A stretch of DNA of 64,000 nt, from contig JACATO010001012.1 of assembly GCA_018389105.1 (NCBI GenBank), positions 410,001 through 474,000 of the forward strand, in the 5' to 3' direction. Both the position numbers and the translations under genes were made by a program. How positions within the stretch are numbered: position 1 is the first letter of the stretch; the number at the start of each line of letters is the position of its first letter. Below the pieces are notes generated by a model. That model had not been told where the DNA came from, ran no database searches, and worked only from the letters and a program-made list of their open reading frames with translations. This DNA comes from Nautilus pompilius (taxonomy: Eukaryota; Mollusca; Cephalopoda; Nautilida; Nautilidae). Below, piece after piece: positions 1 through 11,900 of the stretch.

Positions 1-825
1 AATCTAGCGTCAGAGTGAACCGTATTCCACAAATATTTATGCAGTGACTGAGCGCTACAGATCTTGGCAAATTGACGGGATTTTTCTATTATTAAAAAGT
101 AAATAACAAACGGAACTTCAGTTTCCACGTTCTAACAGAGCCTGGATACACAAGAGTAAAACCATTAACCTGCCTTCGCTGGAAGGTGTGCAAATGACAA
201 ACGTCATCCTCATTCCTTAACATGGATAAGAACTCTTCCAGTGTCTTCTTACGTGCACAAAATATTCAGCTTCTGAATTCCGATTGCCGTCGAATGCTCT
301 AAAAACAGCAGGTTTACAGAATTTGTTTGCTATATCCTCTAAGCAGTAGTGAGGTGGAAAAGCCATCATTCTGCGTGACGACACGAAGCGGTTGAAATAT
401 TCGGTTTCAGAGTCGAAGGCAATCAGACATCACGACACGAAATTTGCCATTTGAACTCCCCAAAGAGTTAATTAGTTCGAAACATCTTAAAGAAGATCAT
501 TTAACGGAAGTCTTAGGTCGAAGCTGCTGGGGAAAATATTCTAACATTTAAGCCTCGTTTAAAACAAAGCAACGAAAGAAAGTCTTCGCTCAGGATCTTT
601 CTAACCTTTCGGCTACATCGAATTGTCTCCATACCAACTAAGCGATCGGTCTTAATGTACTCTGCTCAGTTTCATGAATTATTCAGACTTTCTATCAAAT
701 GTAAAACTTTCTTGTGTAAAAAACATTTCATTCGATTTTAATTAGGAATTTTTAGGTAAACATTACTGTGGCGATACCACCATATTGCTTAAGACTATTG
801 CTCCTAAAAATAAATCTACTAAACA
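1..825. other. No gene seen; unique AT-rich DNA
   Basis: I see no recognisable coding, RNA or repeat feature here. The reading frames are short and the DNA looks like ordinary intergenic or intronic sequence. Confidence 0.5.

Positions 826-884
<59 letters not shown>
826..884. repeat. (ATT)n microsatellite
   Basis: About 19 nearly perfect copies of the trinucleotide ATT. Read on the plus strand it produces a poly-leucine/isoleucine frame that is not a real protein. The same trinucleotide recurs at about 8.9 and 16.1 kb. Confidence 0.95.
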
Positions 885-886
<2 letters not shown>

Positions 887-2208
887 TTCAAGAAATTATC
901 TGTTTATTATCAAAATGAATCTTACGTCGATTTCTAATGAGTACCGAGTAAAAAATAAGGAATTACTGCCCTTTATATTTCTAGTTAAAGAATTAACTAC
1001 ACCGCATGACGTCATGGCACTGGGAGTACTGCTGATATCTTAGTAATATGGCGTCGTCTGGACACTGAGACGGAGTCCCTTTTTGTTTTCAAATAAGTTA
1101 TGAGAAACTTTTGTTTAAAAAGTTGAAAAATTCAGATTCTACATTTACCAAATTTTCTTTTTAAAGTAATATTTCATTCTCTTTAAAATTAAAAAAAAGA
1201 AAAAAGAGATTATTAAATTAAAGCAAAACGATGCGAAATATAAAAGTACGGCAAATATACTATTTTATGATTTTAATTTGTTATTAACCCTCAAGTTAAT
1301 GCACATCGAGTTTCAGAAATCCGAAAGTGAATTCCCTGCTATGTCTGGTAAGAAGTGCTTGTATGAGAACTAGCTAACTGCTGTCAGCCTCGATAAAGGA
1401 ACCCTGGCTTTGGCAGAACACTTTTCTGATTAGCGCGAAAGAGGCCATTCCAAACTCGATCTGCTCCTTTAATCCTGGCCAATTTTGTTTAAAGCAGAAA
1501 CGACAAGCCTTTATTTGGTGATTATTTATAGGGATCGTATCAGCATAGCTGAGAACTTTGAAGAAGGAAAAAGAAAAAAAACAAATAACAGTCAAATAGT
1601 TCTGCTTTAGCCGATGAAATGTAATACAGTAGTGTACAAGCCATCAAACCGTTGACACTGATACCAGGAAATGTTTTAAATGCGCGGTTAATTGGAGTCT
1701 TCATCAAACATTGCACATCACCTACCACATCAGTTTATCTTCGTTATCTACTGTGTCAGTCATATTCAAGGTTGATTTTTTAAATCCTCCTACGCATTTG
1801 TCTGAGATAAGTAAGTAATTATCAAGAAGTTTCAGGGAGACGTTTAAGAGATGGCTCATCTCTCAATCTTCGTAACACCGGTAACATTCAGCTTGGATAA
1901 GTGCACCAAACTGAGGAGAGTCACGAATGTTGTGCATCATTGTACGCATGACAGTCAGTTTGAGGCTCTGCTCACCTGTCGTCCAGAACTAACTGAAAAT
2001 GGCTACAACGAAGCGCTCTCCCTTACAGGGTATTTAATTATGAGAATAAACACCGTTAACACGGCCGAGGAATTAGAGCTTTTAAAAAATGATAATAATA
2101 AATCGGCGAGAACAAGGGCTTGAGTCACTTCGTCAGGCCGATGGCACCAATACAGCAGAAAGAGGAAGGCGTTCTTTCGCCCACGGAGATCCGCGGTAAA
2201 TGTCGCCA
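885..2208. other. No gene seen; contains one perfect CRE-type palindrome
   Basis: AT-rich unique DNA with several poly-A and poly-T runs. Small ORFs on both strands match no family I recognise. The one regulatory-looking item is a palindrome at 1006-1015, listed separately. Confidence 0.45.
1006..1015. promoter_or_regulatory. Perfect ATF/CREB-type palindrome ATGACGTCAT
   Basis: The ten bases ATGACGTCAT are a perfect palindrome and match the consensus bound by CREB/ATF bZIP dimers. No TATA box or convincing ORF lies close by, so function is unproven. The core TGACGTCA also appears repeatedly in the arrays at 18.2 and 21.5 kb. Confidence 0.3.
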
Positions 2209-2400
2209 TGTCTGCTGCTGCGGCTTATCCACTTATTTCTTACCTGCATGTCCGCTGCTGCGGCTTATCCACTTATTTCTTACCTGCATGTCCGCTGCTG
2301 CGGCTTATCCTCTTATTTCTTACCTGCATGTCCGCTGCTGCGGCTTATCCACTTATTTCTTACCTGCATGTCCGCTGCTGCGGCTTATCCTCTTTTTCTT
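2209..2400. repeat. 40-bp tandem minisatellite, about 4.8 units
   Basis: Units start at 2209, 2249, 2289, 2329 and 2369; the last is partial. Each unit begins TGTCCGCTGCTGCGGCTTAT and ends with a TTATTTCTTACCTGCA segment. Units differ only at single positions, such as the first-unit TCTG and CCAC versus CCTC, so the array is young or homogenised. Because 40 is not a multiple of three, every plus-strand frame stays open and gives a periodic pseudo-protein. That is a side effect of the period, not evidence of coding. Confidence 0.95.
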
Positions 2401-2458
2401 AAAAAAAAATTTTTGCTTAAATTAAAATTTTGTTTAATGCGATTTTTTTGCAGATTAT

Positions 2459-2479
2459 AATATATATATATATATATAT
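2459..2479. repeat. (TA)n microsatellite
   Basis: About ten TA dinucleotides immediately after an AT-rich stretch. Confidence 0.9.
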
Positions 2480-2480
2480 T

Positions 2481-3803
2481 GGTGCTTACATTGTAATTTG
2501 TAGTTAAAAAGGAATGTAACCAACAGACTTCTGTAGGATCTAGACACGGTATCGTATTTGTTGTTGCCAGATTTTTCCCAGAACTGACTTTCTTCGATCC
2601 GAAAGAAAGAAAGACCTGAGAACCCCCCCATTCCCTGCGATTTTGCTAGGGATTTGGAGGGGACTCTCAGGAGGGACGTTAAATTAACGACACTTACTAT
2701 TAACCGACTTAAGTTGATCAATGGCAAAATAGTTCACAGAAACAAATCGCGATAGTTCGATGCCTTACGCCACAGAATGTTGGCATCGGGCGAGGCTCAG
2801 GTCAGACGAGAACCTGCTGAACGACTGGAGGGAGAATCCTTGCTTCTCGGCCTCACTCGCTGTGGGTTACTTTCGCACGTTAAGGATAATACCGCTGCGT
2901 ATGGCTGCTGATTAAGAAATTAGGATTAATTAATCGCTGTAAAGAGGCTGTCGGAGCTTTGAGTCTTGCCGTTGCTGTTGTATGGATGGAGTGATTTGCA
3001 CGAGTTGTTCTCAGATGTTGCCAACTGATACACGTCACGTTAAGAAATATAATGTTTAGAAATGATTAACTAATCTACTTTATGATTGCCCAAAGATTCA
3101 CCCCAACCAGCTGGCTGCCTTTATTCAAAACTGATATACTCTCCAGGCCGTGTACCTATAGCAGGCAGAAGGTGACGGACGTGAGGGTAGTCGGTTTACC
3201 TGTTAATTTTAACCCTATATGTCGTACCTGGCGTGTCGCTCAGCACGAACAATATTATGATCATTTTGGCGTTTGTCACTAAAGTTACATCGTCAGTTTC
3301 CACATCTTCGTGTCTGACTTTGGAGTTATGGTCAAACAAGAACAAGTCTACAATACGAATAACCTGAATCACACCTCCTGTTTTTTTATAGTGGTATCAG
3401 AAATATTAAATGTCATCTTTCACTGCTGGGAGCGTTTTTGTCCTCTTTTAAAATTTTTTAAAGAGCTGCAACAACTAGATAAAAATTTAATTGGTTGTTT
3501 TCTGTACAGATTTAACTTTCCTGGCTATGAATTAGATATGTTTATTCAACTGGTCTAAACATGGCAGAGCGATTCAACCTCATCGTGTTTCCACTGTCGA
3601 ACAAAGACGGTGGAGTGCAGTTACCTGCCCTTAGATCTGACTGCCTGGATTGTAAATAAAAAGTTGTTTCTATTGGTAGTGGTGAGTTGGCTGTAAACGT
3701 TACAAGTACTATTACTGCCTTTTGTGATTCTAGAAGCAATTGCTCGTGGTGCTTCTTTCTGAAGATGGGCCAACTTTCGCTGGGTAGGGAACAATGCACA
3801 AAA
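2481..3803. other. No gene seen
   Basis: Unique sequence between the TA tract and mariner copy A. No ORF, RNA or repeat here can be assigned. Confidence 0.4.
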
Positions 3804-4878
3804 TATCAGGTTGTTAAAAAAGTTTTGTCGGTTATTTTACCGCAACAGTGAGACTTCATGTCATCGCTGAACGTGAAGTTTATTAATCAAAATAAGTTCC
3901 ATTACAATCAGTGCACTTATGTTAACGAGTTACAAGAGCATTTATACCATTTTGAAAAAAAGCAGGATTTATGGAGTCGATGAAGTGTTGGAAGGCAGTT
4001 TCAGTTGCTGCTCGGTTGGAGAAGGATTTCATTTGGAGGAAGCTGTCGAGATGTTTTAAAAAGGTGTTAGTCTGTGGGAGAAAGGTCTGGTGAATAGGCT
4101 AGGTGAGGGAGAACTTTGTACTCCAACCTGTTCAGTTTCTGAAGAGTCACTTCTGCAACTTGAGGACGAGCATTGTCATGGAGCAGGATTGGGCCTCTTC
4201 GATTCACCAATGGTGGCTGTCAGTGAAAGAGTTTCTGATGAACAACGTTTAATTCACGACAGTACCTTTCAGCTGTGATGGTTTTTGTTTCTTATGACAA
4301 GCGAAGAGCAGATCTCCAGTCGACGATTTTGTTGTCGTTCATTCAACTCGTGGGCACCCACTTGTCAAGCTTTGTCACCTTTCCGATGGCATCAAGGTGC
4401 CGGAAAACAGTTACAGTGCTGATGTCAAGCTCTCCATCAATTTCTCACACTGTTTTTCTGGGATCAGCTTCAACTGGGGCTTTCAGACGGTCGTCATCAC
4501 ACCTGGAAGGACGTCAGCCACGTTCCTTATCTTCGAAGTTCACATCTCCTAATTGAAACTTTGCTTACGATCGTCGTACTGTGCGCTCATTTGCTGTGTC
4601 CTCGCCCCATGCCTGCTTAGTGTTACGAGTTGCCTCGCTCGGTTTCTGATGAACCCGTGAAGGGAAATGGCACGAAAAACTTTTCTATTCATGCTTCAGT
4701 CAGAACCCTGAAATAAATATCTATTTTATGATGTTTTTAAAGGGTAGGTTTTGCTTAATGTATGCCATAGCTCACGCTACAAAACGATATCTACATACAC
4801 CTTCACAAGCATGCTAAAAATGAGCCACAAATTAACATAATATAAAAAAACTGACAACATTTTTGTAACGACTTAATA
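3804..4878 (-). mobile_element. Mariner-family DNA transposon, copy A (internally deleted)
   Basis: A 1.08-kb element whose transposase remnant reads on the minus strand. The left end is TATCAGGTTGTTAAAAAAGT followed by TTTGTCGG. The right end, read as reverse complement, is TATTAAGTCGTTACAAAAAT followed by GTTGTCAG. The ends are thus imperfect inverted repeats of about 28 bp bounded by TA, the Tc1/mariner target dinucleotide. Copies B (opposite orientation) and C (same orientation) lie further along. All three lack the same central segment, joined at about 4275-4290 here. A whole mariner is near 1.27 kb, so roughly 200 bp is missing. Confidence 0.88.
3883..4733 (-). pseudogene. Mariner transposase remnant, copy A
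   Basis: Minus-strand remnant of a Hsmar1-like mariner transposase. It ends in the family's KCTDCNGTYFD and a stop at 3885-3883. Upstream in reading order are AYSPD, VTLQKLN and LLHDNARP, the motif with the second catalytic aspartate, which is intact in this copy but not in B or C. The N-terminal part keeps helix-turn-helix and linker segments similar to copy B. The block that should carry the first catalytic aspartate (VTCDEKW in the family) is absent through the shared deletion. Several frame shifts and stops interrupt the rest, so it cannot make an active transposase. N-terminal boundary approximate. Confidence 0.8.
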
Positions 4879-7800
4879 CATATGTGATTGAGATTACTTC
4901 ACCAAAACCTGCCGAATTCCAGCCTATTAACGGAGTTGATGATTGCTACAAGTTTTAGAATTAAAAAGTGGTTTTATTTGTAGCCATGTGCTTCAGTTCT
5001 TGTTCTATAGCTGTTGCTGCTATATGCTAATCATTAATTTTTCATAGTGGTGCGCTGACCATTGACATGTCCGGCAGGAATTTCCAAAGACACTGAATAA
5101 AATCTTATAATTTTTTGTTTGTGTTTTGTGGTGTTTCGCTACTTGGATTGCTCGAATTCTTTTCTTCGTATCTGGTTTTAAGCCAGTTTATAGAATGGCT
5201 TGCACCATGCACTGCTGCGAGCCAGGTTCTGTAAGTTTCAAGTTGATCTGTCGTGATCTCTTCAAGATTTCATGTTCTTTGATGCACCTTCCAATTCCAA
5301 GAACGCTATATCATATAAGACTCATGCTCCCTGTACGCTTTTTATCATCTGTGACGCTATTTCCTGGAAAACATGAGGGAGATGACTTGATTCGGAATTG
5401 TAACCTGGAAAGAAAAAAGCACTTTCATTTGGTATATTGAGTGTATACAGAATTGTTGAACTGTCATCATTCAGAAACGTTTACCGAAACCTCATTTAGC
5501 TTCTAAGTTTTAAACTATTTTGGTATCCGGCGCGTGAGCAACCACTTCATGGGTAGTGTTAGCTTCTGACTGCGCGATTCGAATCTTGTGGATTGTAAAG
5601 TTTACTGTCTGATTTATTCAGGTTACCATAATATATACTGGACATCCGACGAACAATATCATATCTTACCGTACTATTTAGCCATAATTCGACCCTTTCC
5701 CTTTTTAGGAATGCAGAAAGTTTTTCCATGAACCAAACCGGAAACAGTTTAGACGTCATGTTTTCCTGGTAGCTGAAATTTAATAGTAAGACCATCAATA
5801 TTTATTACACGAAACCGTTCATATTCTGTTTTTAATGAACTCGCCTGTGCTTAATTTTCCCACATAAAATCTGCAATCTGATGCTTAACCGTTCTCTACA
5901 GTATAGGATTTTAGCAGTTCTTAATCCTGGGTAGGTAAAAATGCAACACCCTGAGTGCTTGGGCTTTATTTGCCACGTATATATGGATCTAGCATGAGAT
6001 TTGGCCTACACTTTAAAGATTACACGATCTAAAATGGTATTCTAAGGTTAACTCTTTAAAATGCAGCACCTAGTAGTGCCAGGAGGCCAAAATTTTGTCT
6101 TTAAACGTCTTCCCTTATTTATCACTAAATTTACAACATTTAAATGACTGAGATGAAGAGAATTTGAAACATGCTGTTTCATTTAGATATACATTAAAAA
6201 TTGTGAATTGATATTAGCTTGGAAACATCTAAAACACAAAGTAAACAACCCAAAATCTAGATTGTATAAAGTTTTGAAGTCAGGAAAATTTCAAACTTCT
6301 ATCAAGAAAAAGTTACTAGTTTTTCAAATTTTAAGATCATTAAAAATGTCTAAAATTTTAACTGGTGAATTCGTCCTGCAAAACAGTTCGTAATCCTCCT
6401 GCCGTTAATTTTAATGCCGTTAGGCTAGGATACCCTTTTGTGTTGCTAACTCTTTATATTTTCTTTCCTGCCTTCAGAAAATGCACTTTTGGTCTGTCTT
6501 GTTTGTGTTTTGCCAGTATATTTGAAGAACTTCAGGTATTTTTCTGTCATCATGTTCAACCCTTTGTAAATGGTACCTCGACACAATTCTTCATCAATGA
6601 ACTCAGGTTGCTTTGCCTACAACTATTTCTAGTCATTCTTTCCAAACAATCTACGGTGCTTGCTGAATCTAAATCAGAACGTTTAACTGACCTTCTGCCA
6701 CTTTTGTAGCTCAGCAACTAATCAGGGTCTATAGAAAAACAAAAGTGTATTTTGCTCTAGAGTTACCCTGCTGATTCTCAGCTTTATTTTGGTATAAAAA
6801 ATTTTTTTTTCTGACTTGAAAAATATGAAAGTTATGTATGTTTGAATATTTAATTAAGTGGAAAATTTTGTTAGTATTTGAGACATTTAAAAAAGTAATA
6901 ATAATTACAATATTTAGAATGGATATTTTGTCTCAAGAGACAGATTTAGATTACATATGTAGGCATTCAATTAAAGACAAATTGTTTTTAGAAATTTAGA
7001 TTTTGGTGAATTTTGGGTTGTTGTCTGACCTTAGAATTTAACTTGAAACCTAAATAACAGAATTCCTTCTAAGTATCCGCATCTTTGGGTTGGTAACAAA
7101 ATCTCAATAAATGTTAATTAATAGGTTGGAAGGCTGCTGAAGCCACTTTAATCAAACATTATTCTCCACTAACATCAAAACAATCATCCGACGGAACACA
7201 AATCCCTGCCATGATTACCTTATTATCTAAGCATACAGGTTTTAAAAAATTCTCGCTTTTCAAGAAAAAAAAGAATGTCGGTATCAGAGCAAGTTAGGGC
7301 GTTCATTTGTGTTTTACTTAACATAACTTGTTTTACAGTTAAGCATTAAATCTGAGATATAAAACATTTAAAAAATTATTTTAAAATTTATCCGTTAAAT
7401 CGATTTTAACTTTTAGGAGATCGGTGAAAGACGTCTTAGTCAATATGAAAGCTTAGTAAGCGGACTGTGTTTCGTATTCTCGTCGATTTGAATGTTGCAT
7501 TGCTATCCTGTATCCTCAGCCGTCTGTTTTCCCCAAACCTTTTCTGTAATTCTAAATCTTTCGACAGAGAATGTGACCGGATGAAGGTTTTTTTTTTAAT
7601 GCTCTCTTCTAAATATTCTAGGCTTCAACTTAATTTTCTTATTCTTAGTTTACCATCGGATGACGACTTGTCACTTTCAATTTCCGGTAACTCAAACCGG
7701 TTTTTATTCGTGAGGAACAATTTTATCTTTCTCATCAATTAGGAAACTTAAGTCTGTGTTTTTAAAAATTATTCTAGTCTTCGCTTTCGTTAAGCGCATT

Positions 7801-8890
7801 TTAATTGATTTATTATTTTAAGGTGTAATTTAAATTTAATCCCACCTTTCTTCTCTTTTAGCTTCCGTTTCTAATTTTACTTTACACACACACTCAAGAC
7901 TTTCTCCATAAGACGAAACCACTCCCTAATGCAGGTGCTTGTAAGTGTAAGATGCCACTAACTGAAACGGCCATCCAACCTTCTCTACATTCCCATTGGT
8001 CATTCGAAGAAGATACTGAATTAGCGTTTCGTCTCCGGACTGAAGTAGATCGTGTCAGCTTACTGCCTTATGACCTGTAAAGATGATTCCGGCTATCGAA
8101 AGTCACACCGACAAACTCCTGGCACAACTCCGCCCTTAAAAACGAAAATCCACATGGTGCTCATAATTAACAAACTGAAATCCGGTTTTCCAATTATCGC
8201 ATCCTTCGTGCGGCACCCAATTACTACGCATAACCAATGTCGAGGGCATAGAAAGAATAAATGCTTCCTGGTATTTAATCTTAAAAGTCTTAAAATATCT
8301 AACCCCACCGAGCAGTCAGTTTTCTCTTGGTGGCACAAAGTGGAGGGACCAGAACGTTATTTCAGTGGTGCTGGAAGCCAAACTGGAATCTAATACAGAG
8401 ATCCGTGATGTCTGAGCTGCCAAAACACAACAGAACTGTTGTTCCCTTATTTTAAGGGTGAACTCAGCTGCAAATACATTTCTGAGTGTGCATCACATTT
8501 AAATAAATCTTAAGCGAAAACATATCGCAAAGAAACAGATGCTTCCTTTGAGATTTAAAACCACGCTGATGGAAACCGGCGTCGACGCCGTAGTGGAAGA
8601 GGCTGCAGTGAAACGACAGCTGTAACTTGTGGTCACAGACCCTGGCAATCTTTTATTTTTCTTTCTAAATCTTCAAATTCACTCAACTTGCTTCTGGCGG
8701 ACTCTTCAACTTTGTGCCATCTTTCATCGGGTTTCGGAGCCCATCCCTCAGCGGAGTCCTCGTTCGTAGCAGCTACAACTTCCATCAGCTCAGCCGGGCG
8801 CTCGCTATTCCATGTGATGTGAACTTCTGTTATAGCCGCCGCCTCGATGCTGTTCTGAACCGTCTAACCATCCGCGCTGTAGTCCTTTTG
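4879..8890. other. Long stretch without an assignable gene
   Basis: About 4 kb of AT-rich unique DNA. A tRNA-like fragment near 5.55 kb is listed separately. A region around 6.06-6.77 kb has weak similarity to the tail of a piggyBac-like transposase, considered and not accepted. The remaining small ORFs look like chance. Confidence 0.4.
5538..5598 (+). other. Possible tRNA-derived (SINE head) fragment
   Basis: Contains GATTCGAATC, which fits a pol III B box, preceded by GGTAGTGTTAGCTTCTGACT, which resembles the D-arm/A-box part of a tRNA-derived SINE. No full cloverleaf can be drawn and no clear 3' tail was found. The layout resembles the fragment at 52.25 kb. A chance match is quite possible. 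Confidence 0.22.
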
Positions 8891-8906
8891 TAATAATAAT
8901 AATAAT

Positions 8907-8973
<67 letters not shown>

Positions 8974-8974
8974 T
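8891..8974. repeat. (AAT)n microsatellite
   Basis: About 27 copies of AAT/TAA with one interruption (AATTAAT). Second of three long AAT tracts in the window. Confidence 0.95.
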
Positions 8975-11900
8975 AAAGACAACCTAGTTTCTATTTTGTA
9001 TTATTAGACAAGAAAAATGTCAAACAGGTAAAAGTAAATACATTTAGTTTTGCGACGTTTCTTCGAGCCCAACACCGTTATCCTTTGTTCACAGTTCTAG
9101 CAGCAGAACTATTTATCATTAGAAGACAAAACAAACCAGGATTTAAAAAATAGCAACACTGGTACCGGTAGTAAAGGCTGATGTTATAGTAAGAACGTTA
9201 CAGGTAGTTGGTGGTGGAAGTAAGAAATACATCTTAAATTATCAGGTTGAGTCGTTGTGGCGGATGCTGTGTCACAAGTCTAGAACATTCGTTTTAAAGA
9301 TGAGCTCATTGTTTTTGTTAAAAGTTAAATTACCAAATAACACAATTCATGAACTAAGCTTTCGTCGAAATTGGTGTTTGTCGTTTTTCGAAGTATGAAA
9401 AAGAGTTTGCTAAGAGCTGAAATATGACCTTGAACCTACTTACAGATCTTTCCTGATACTGTCTAGAATTACCACAATTTTATTAAAGTATTTCTTTCAG
9501 CACAGGATTTTTACTCGGATCGAATGATTTATATTTGAGATTTTTTCCCATTAATTTTATAAGTACGCGGAGACATTACAAGTTAATATTCTGAATGCCT
9601 GCAAATGTCACTTAGATATAGTATTAATGTAATGTAAATGGTTAAAAAATTGTTTTCCAAAAATTGCGGCAGGCACTGCGCCTTAAATTGTAGACTCCGT
9701 TGCCCTCGTGATCATTCTAGTCTTGAAACTGCAAGTTTGATATTAAAGCTACTTCGCTGTTCTTTTCTTCTCTCAGTAGAAACTTTGACTGTGCGAACGT
9801 ATGATGAATTCTCTGGCGAACAGTTTCCGCAAAAAGTTCAAAAGGCAAGTTGGCGGCGGAGTCGAGTTTCTCCAATCTTCTCTCCACGTTCTCTGAACGC
9901 AATCAGGGCTTGCCAAAACTTGACCTTCGACCTCTACAACTGATGGTTCTGAATTATCGTGGTTGGAGATCCGAGGCGGCCATATTTTATTCCAGCAAAT
10001 ACTTGCATCTGATTTCGACGCATTTAGAGAATTTAAACAGTTACCAACCTTAAAATGCGCATCGCCGAAAAGGACAAAATCTATCATAGTTGTTATTAAC
10101 TTCAAATAATATTAAGTAAAAGATAATATATACTTAGCATATATATATATACACTCATGTCAGACATCTATGTCTTCACTTTACGTAAACTATTTACTTC
10201 CAAGTCATTCTCATATCAGTACGCGCCAGGAGGTGATCAGTCAGTATAGAAATTATATAACACTCAAAATAAACCCTAGTTAACTTCACGAGCCTAGGCA
10301 GTAAACAGAAATCGGTGGTTAGTGCAACCAATCCATCTCGTAGTGACATGTCATTGACGTGAGACTAACCGAGTGAACTTTCTAACTTAACTACCATTCG
10401 AGTGTACACTGGTAAAGGAGTGATCTTCCTATCCGGTATTTTGTTAGTAAATCGTTAAGCGCTTAACTTACGTAGCCAGTTTTTACTTTCGATGTTTTTG
10501 GGAAATAGATTTCTACTGGAATAACGAAAATGGATAGGAACAGTATAAAACAAGAATGCCACTAACTTTATTTCGTGTTTTATTCTTATTTACAATCTTA
10601 AGACGCATCTTGTCAAACCACCTAAACACCGAATAAAGATTTTAGAATTATATTCTTTTCAAATATTAAAAGTAACTACGAAATTGACAAGTTACTTTGG
10701 ACAACATCGTCCACAACTCGTGTATGAGAATAAAATTAAAGAACAGGTTTTATAATTTTAAAAGAAACATTTGGCATTAACATGGATATCCACCCATCTC
10801 TGCTGCTCATCCACGTTGACTGATGTAGGCTGCATTCCTCGAAAGGTCTCTTTAACCTGGCGATTACCACTGCTCTTTTTCCTCGACAGACCTCGTGACG
10901 TGAATATATTCAGTGTAAACTTCTTGAGGAAGTTCTACTTTGCCTAGCACAGAACCGAGCGGAGTAAAAGATTTAATGGTTTGGTGTGACGTAAATGTTC
11001 ATGATTGATATTTTCTGCCTTTTAAATTTCCGAACGGTCTTTCTAGGCTGCGCCAAGAAGAAAAACATTCTACGGAAGTCGGCGCTGGAGCCTGGTTTGG
11101 AAACGAAGATTGTTTATACAAGGGAAGGCATGGCAAACAAGTCCGATAGTGGGAGACGGGGACAGGAAGAAACTGTACACATTAGAGATGGTAGCGGGGA
11201 AGATCGAAGAGAAGAGAAGCGTAATTCATTATTAGCAGTAAACGACTCGATCACGACAAAAGGTAAATTATCAGATGTGTACAAAGGGGGGGGAGTTGAG
11301 TTTTTGTAGATGAACTTCTCGAAATTGACGAAATAGAGAAGAGTTCGCCGGTTTGAGGAAATGATAGAGCTCTGGGGTAACTGAGTGCACACGCCAAAGA
11401 ATATTTAAAAGGTGGTGGGTGGTGGTAGAGTAATTATCGTGTAGTGCCTCTGTCCGTAACACGTTTCTCTTTTAACTATCATATCTCAGTTGGCCACTCC
11501 TTCCAGTCATCGGTGAACACGGCAGGACTTAGAACAGACAGACTGTCAGAAACTATATCCATTTGCTGCTTCCGCTGCTGAGGATTATGATGATAATGTT
11601 GGTGATGAAGATGCTTGTAGGAGTCGCTTCACCTTCATCACTTTTGCCCGTGAGGAACTAACTGGAATATTCCTTGAAACAGCTCGGCTTATTTGCCTCT
11701 CACCGAGACTGATCCACAGACAGGTGAGCGTTCTTTACTATAACTCGTTAGTACACATTGTTAGTAACGGTAATTGTTTGTCAGCTTTCGCATCTTCTTC
11801 TTCTGGTAAAAATGTGTAAGAATTAGCTACGTTTGTCCTCCTACCTACATTTTGTTTCATGGATAAAAACAACAACAATAATAGTAACTGTGTTGTTGTG

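Noticed and set aside
6060-6770. Possible piggyBac-like relic: minus-strand stretch resembling a Cys-rich transposase tail, and TTAACTCTTTAAAATGC near the left side
   Set aside because: The protein similarity is a handful of residues in broken frames, and I could not find a matching inverted terminus on the right.
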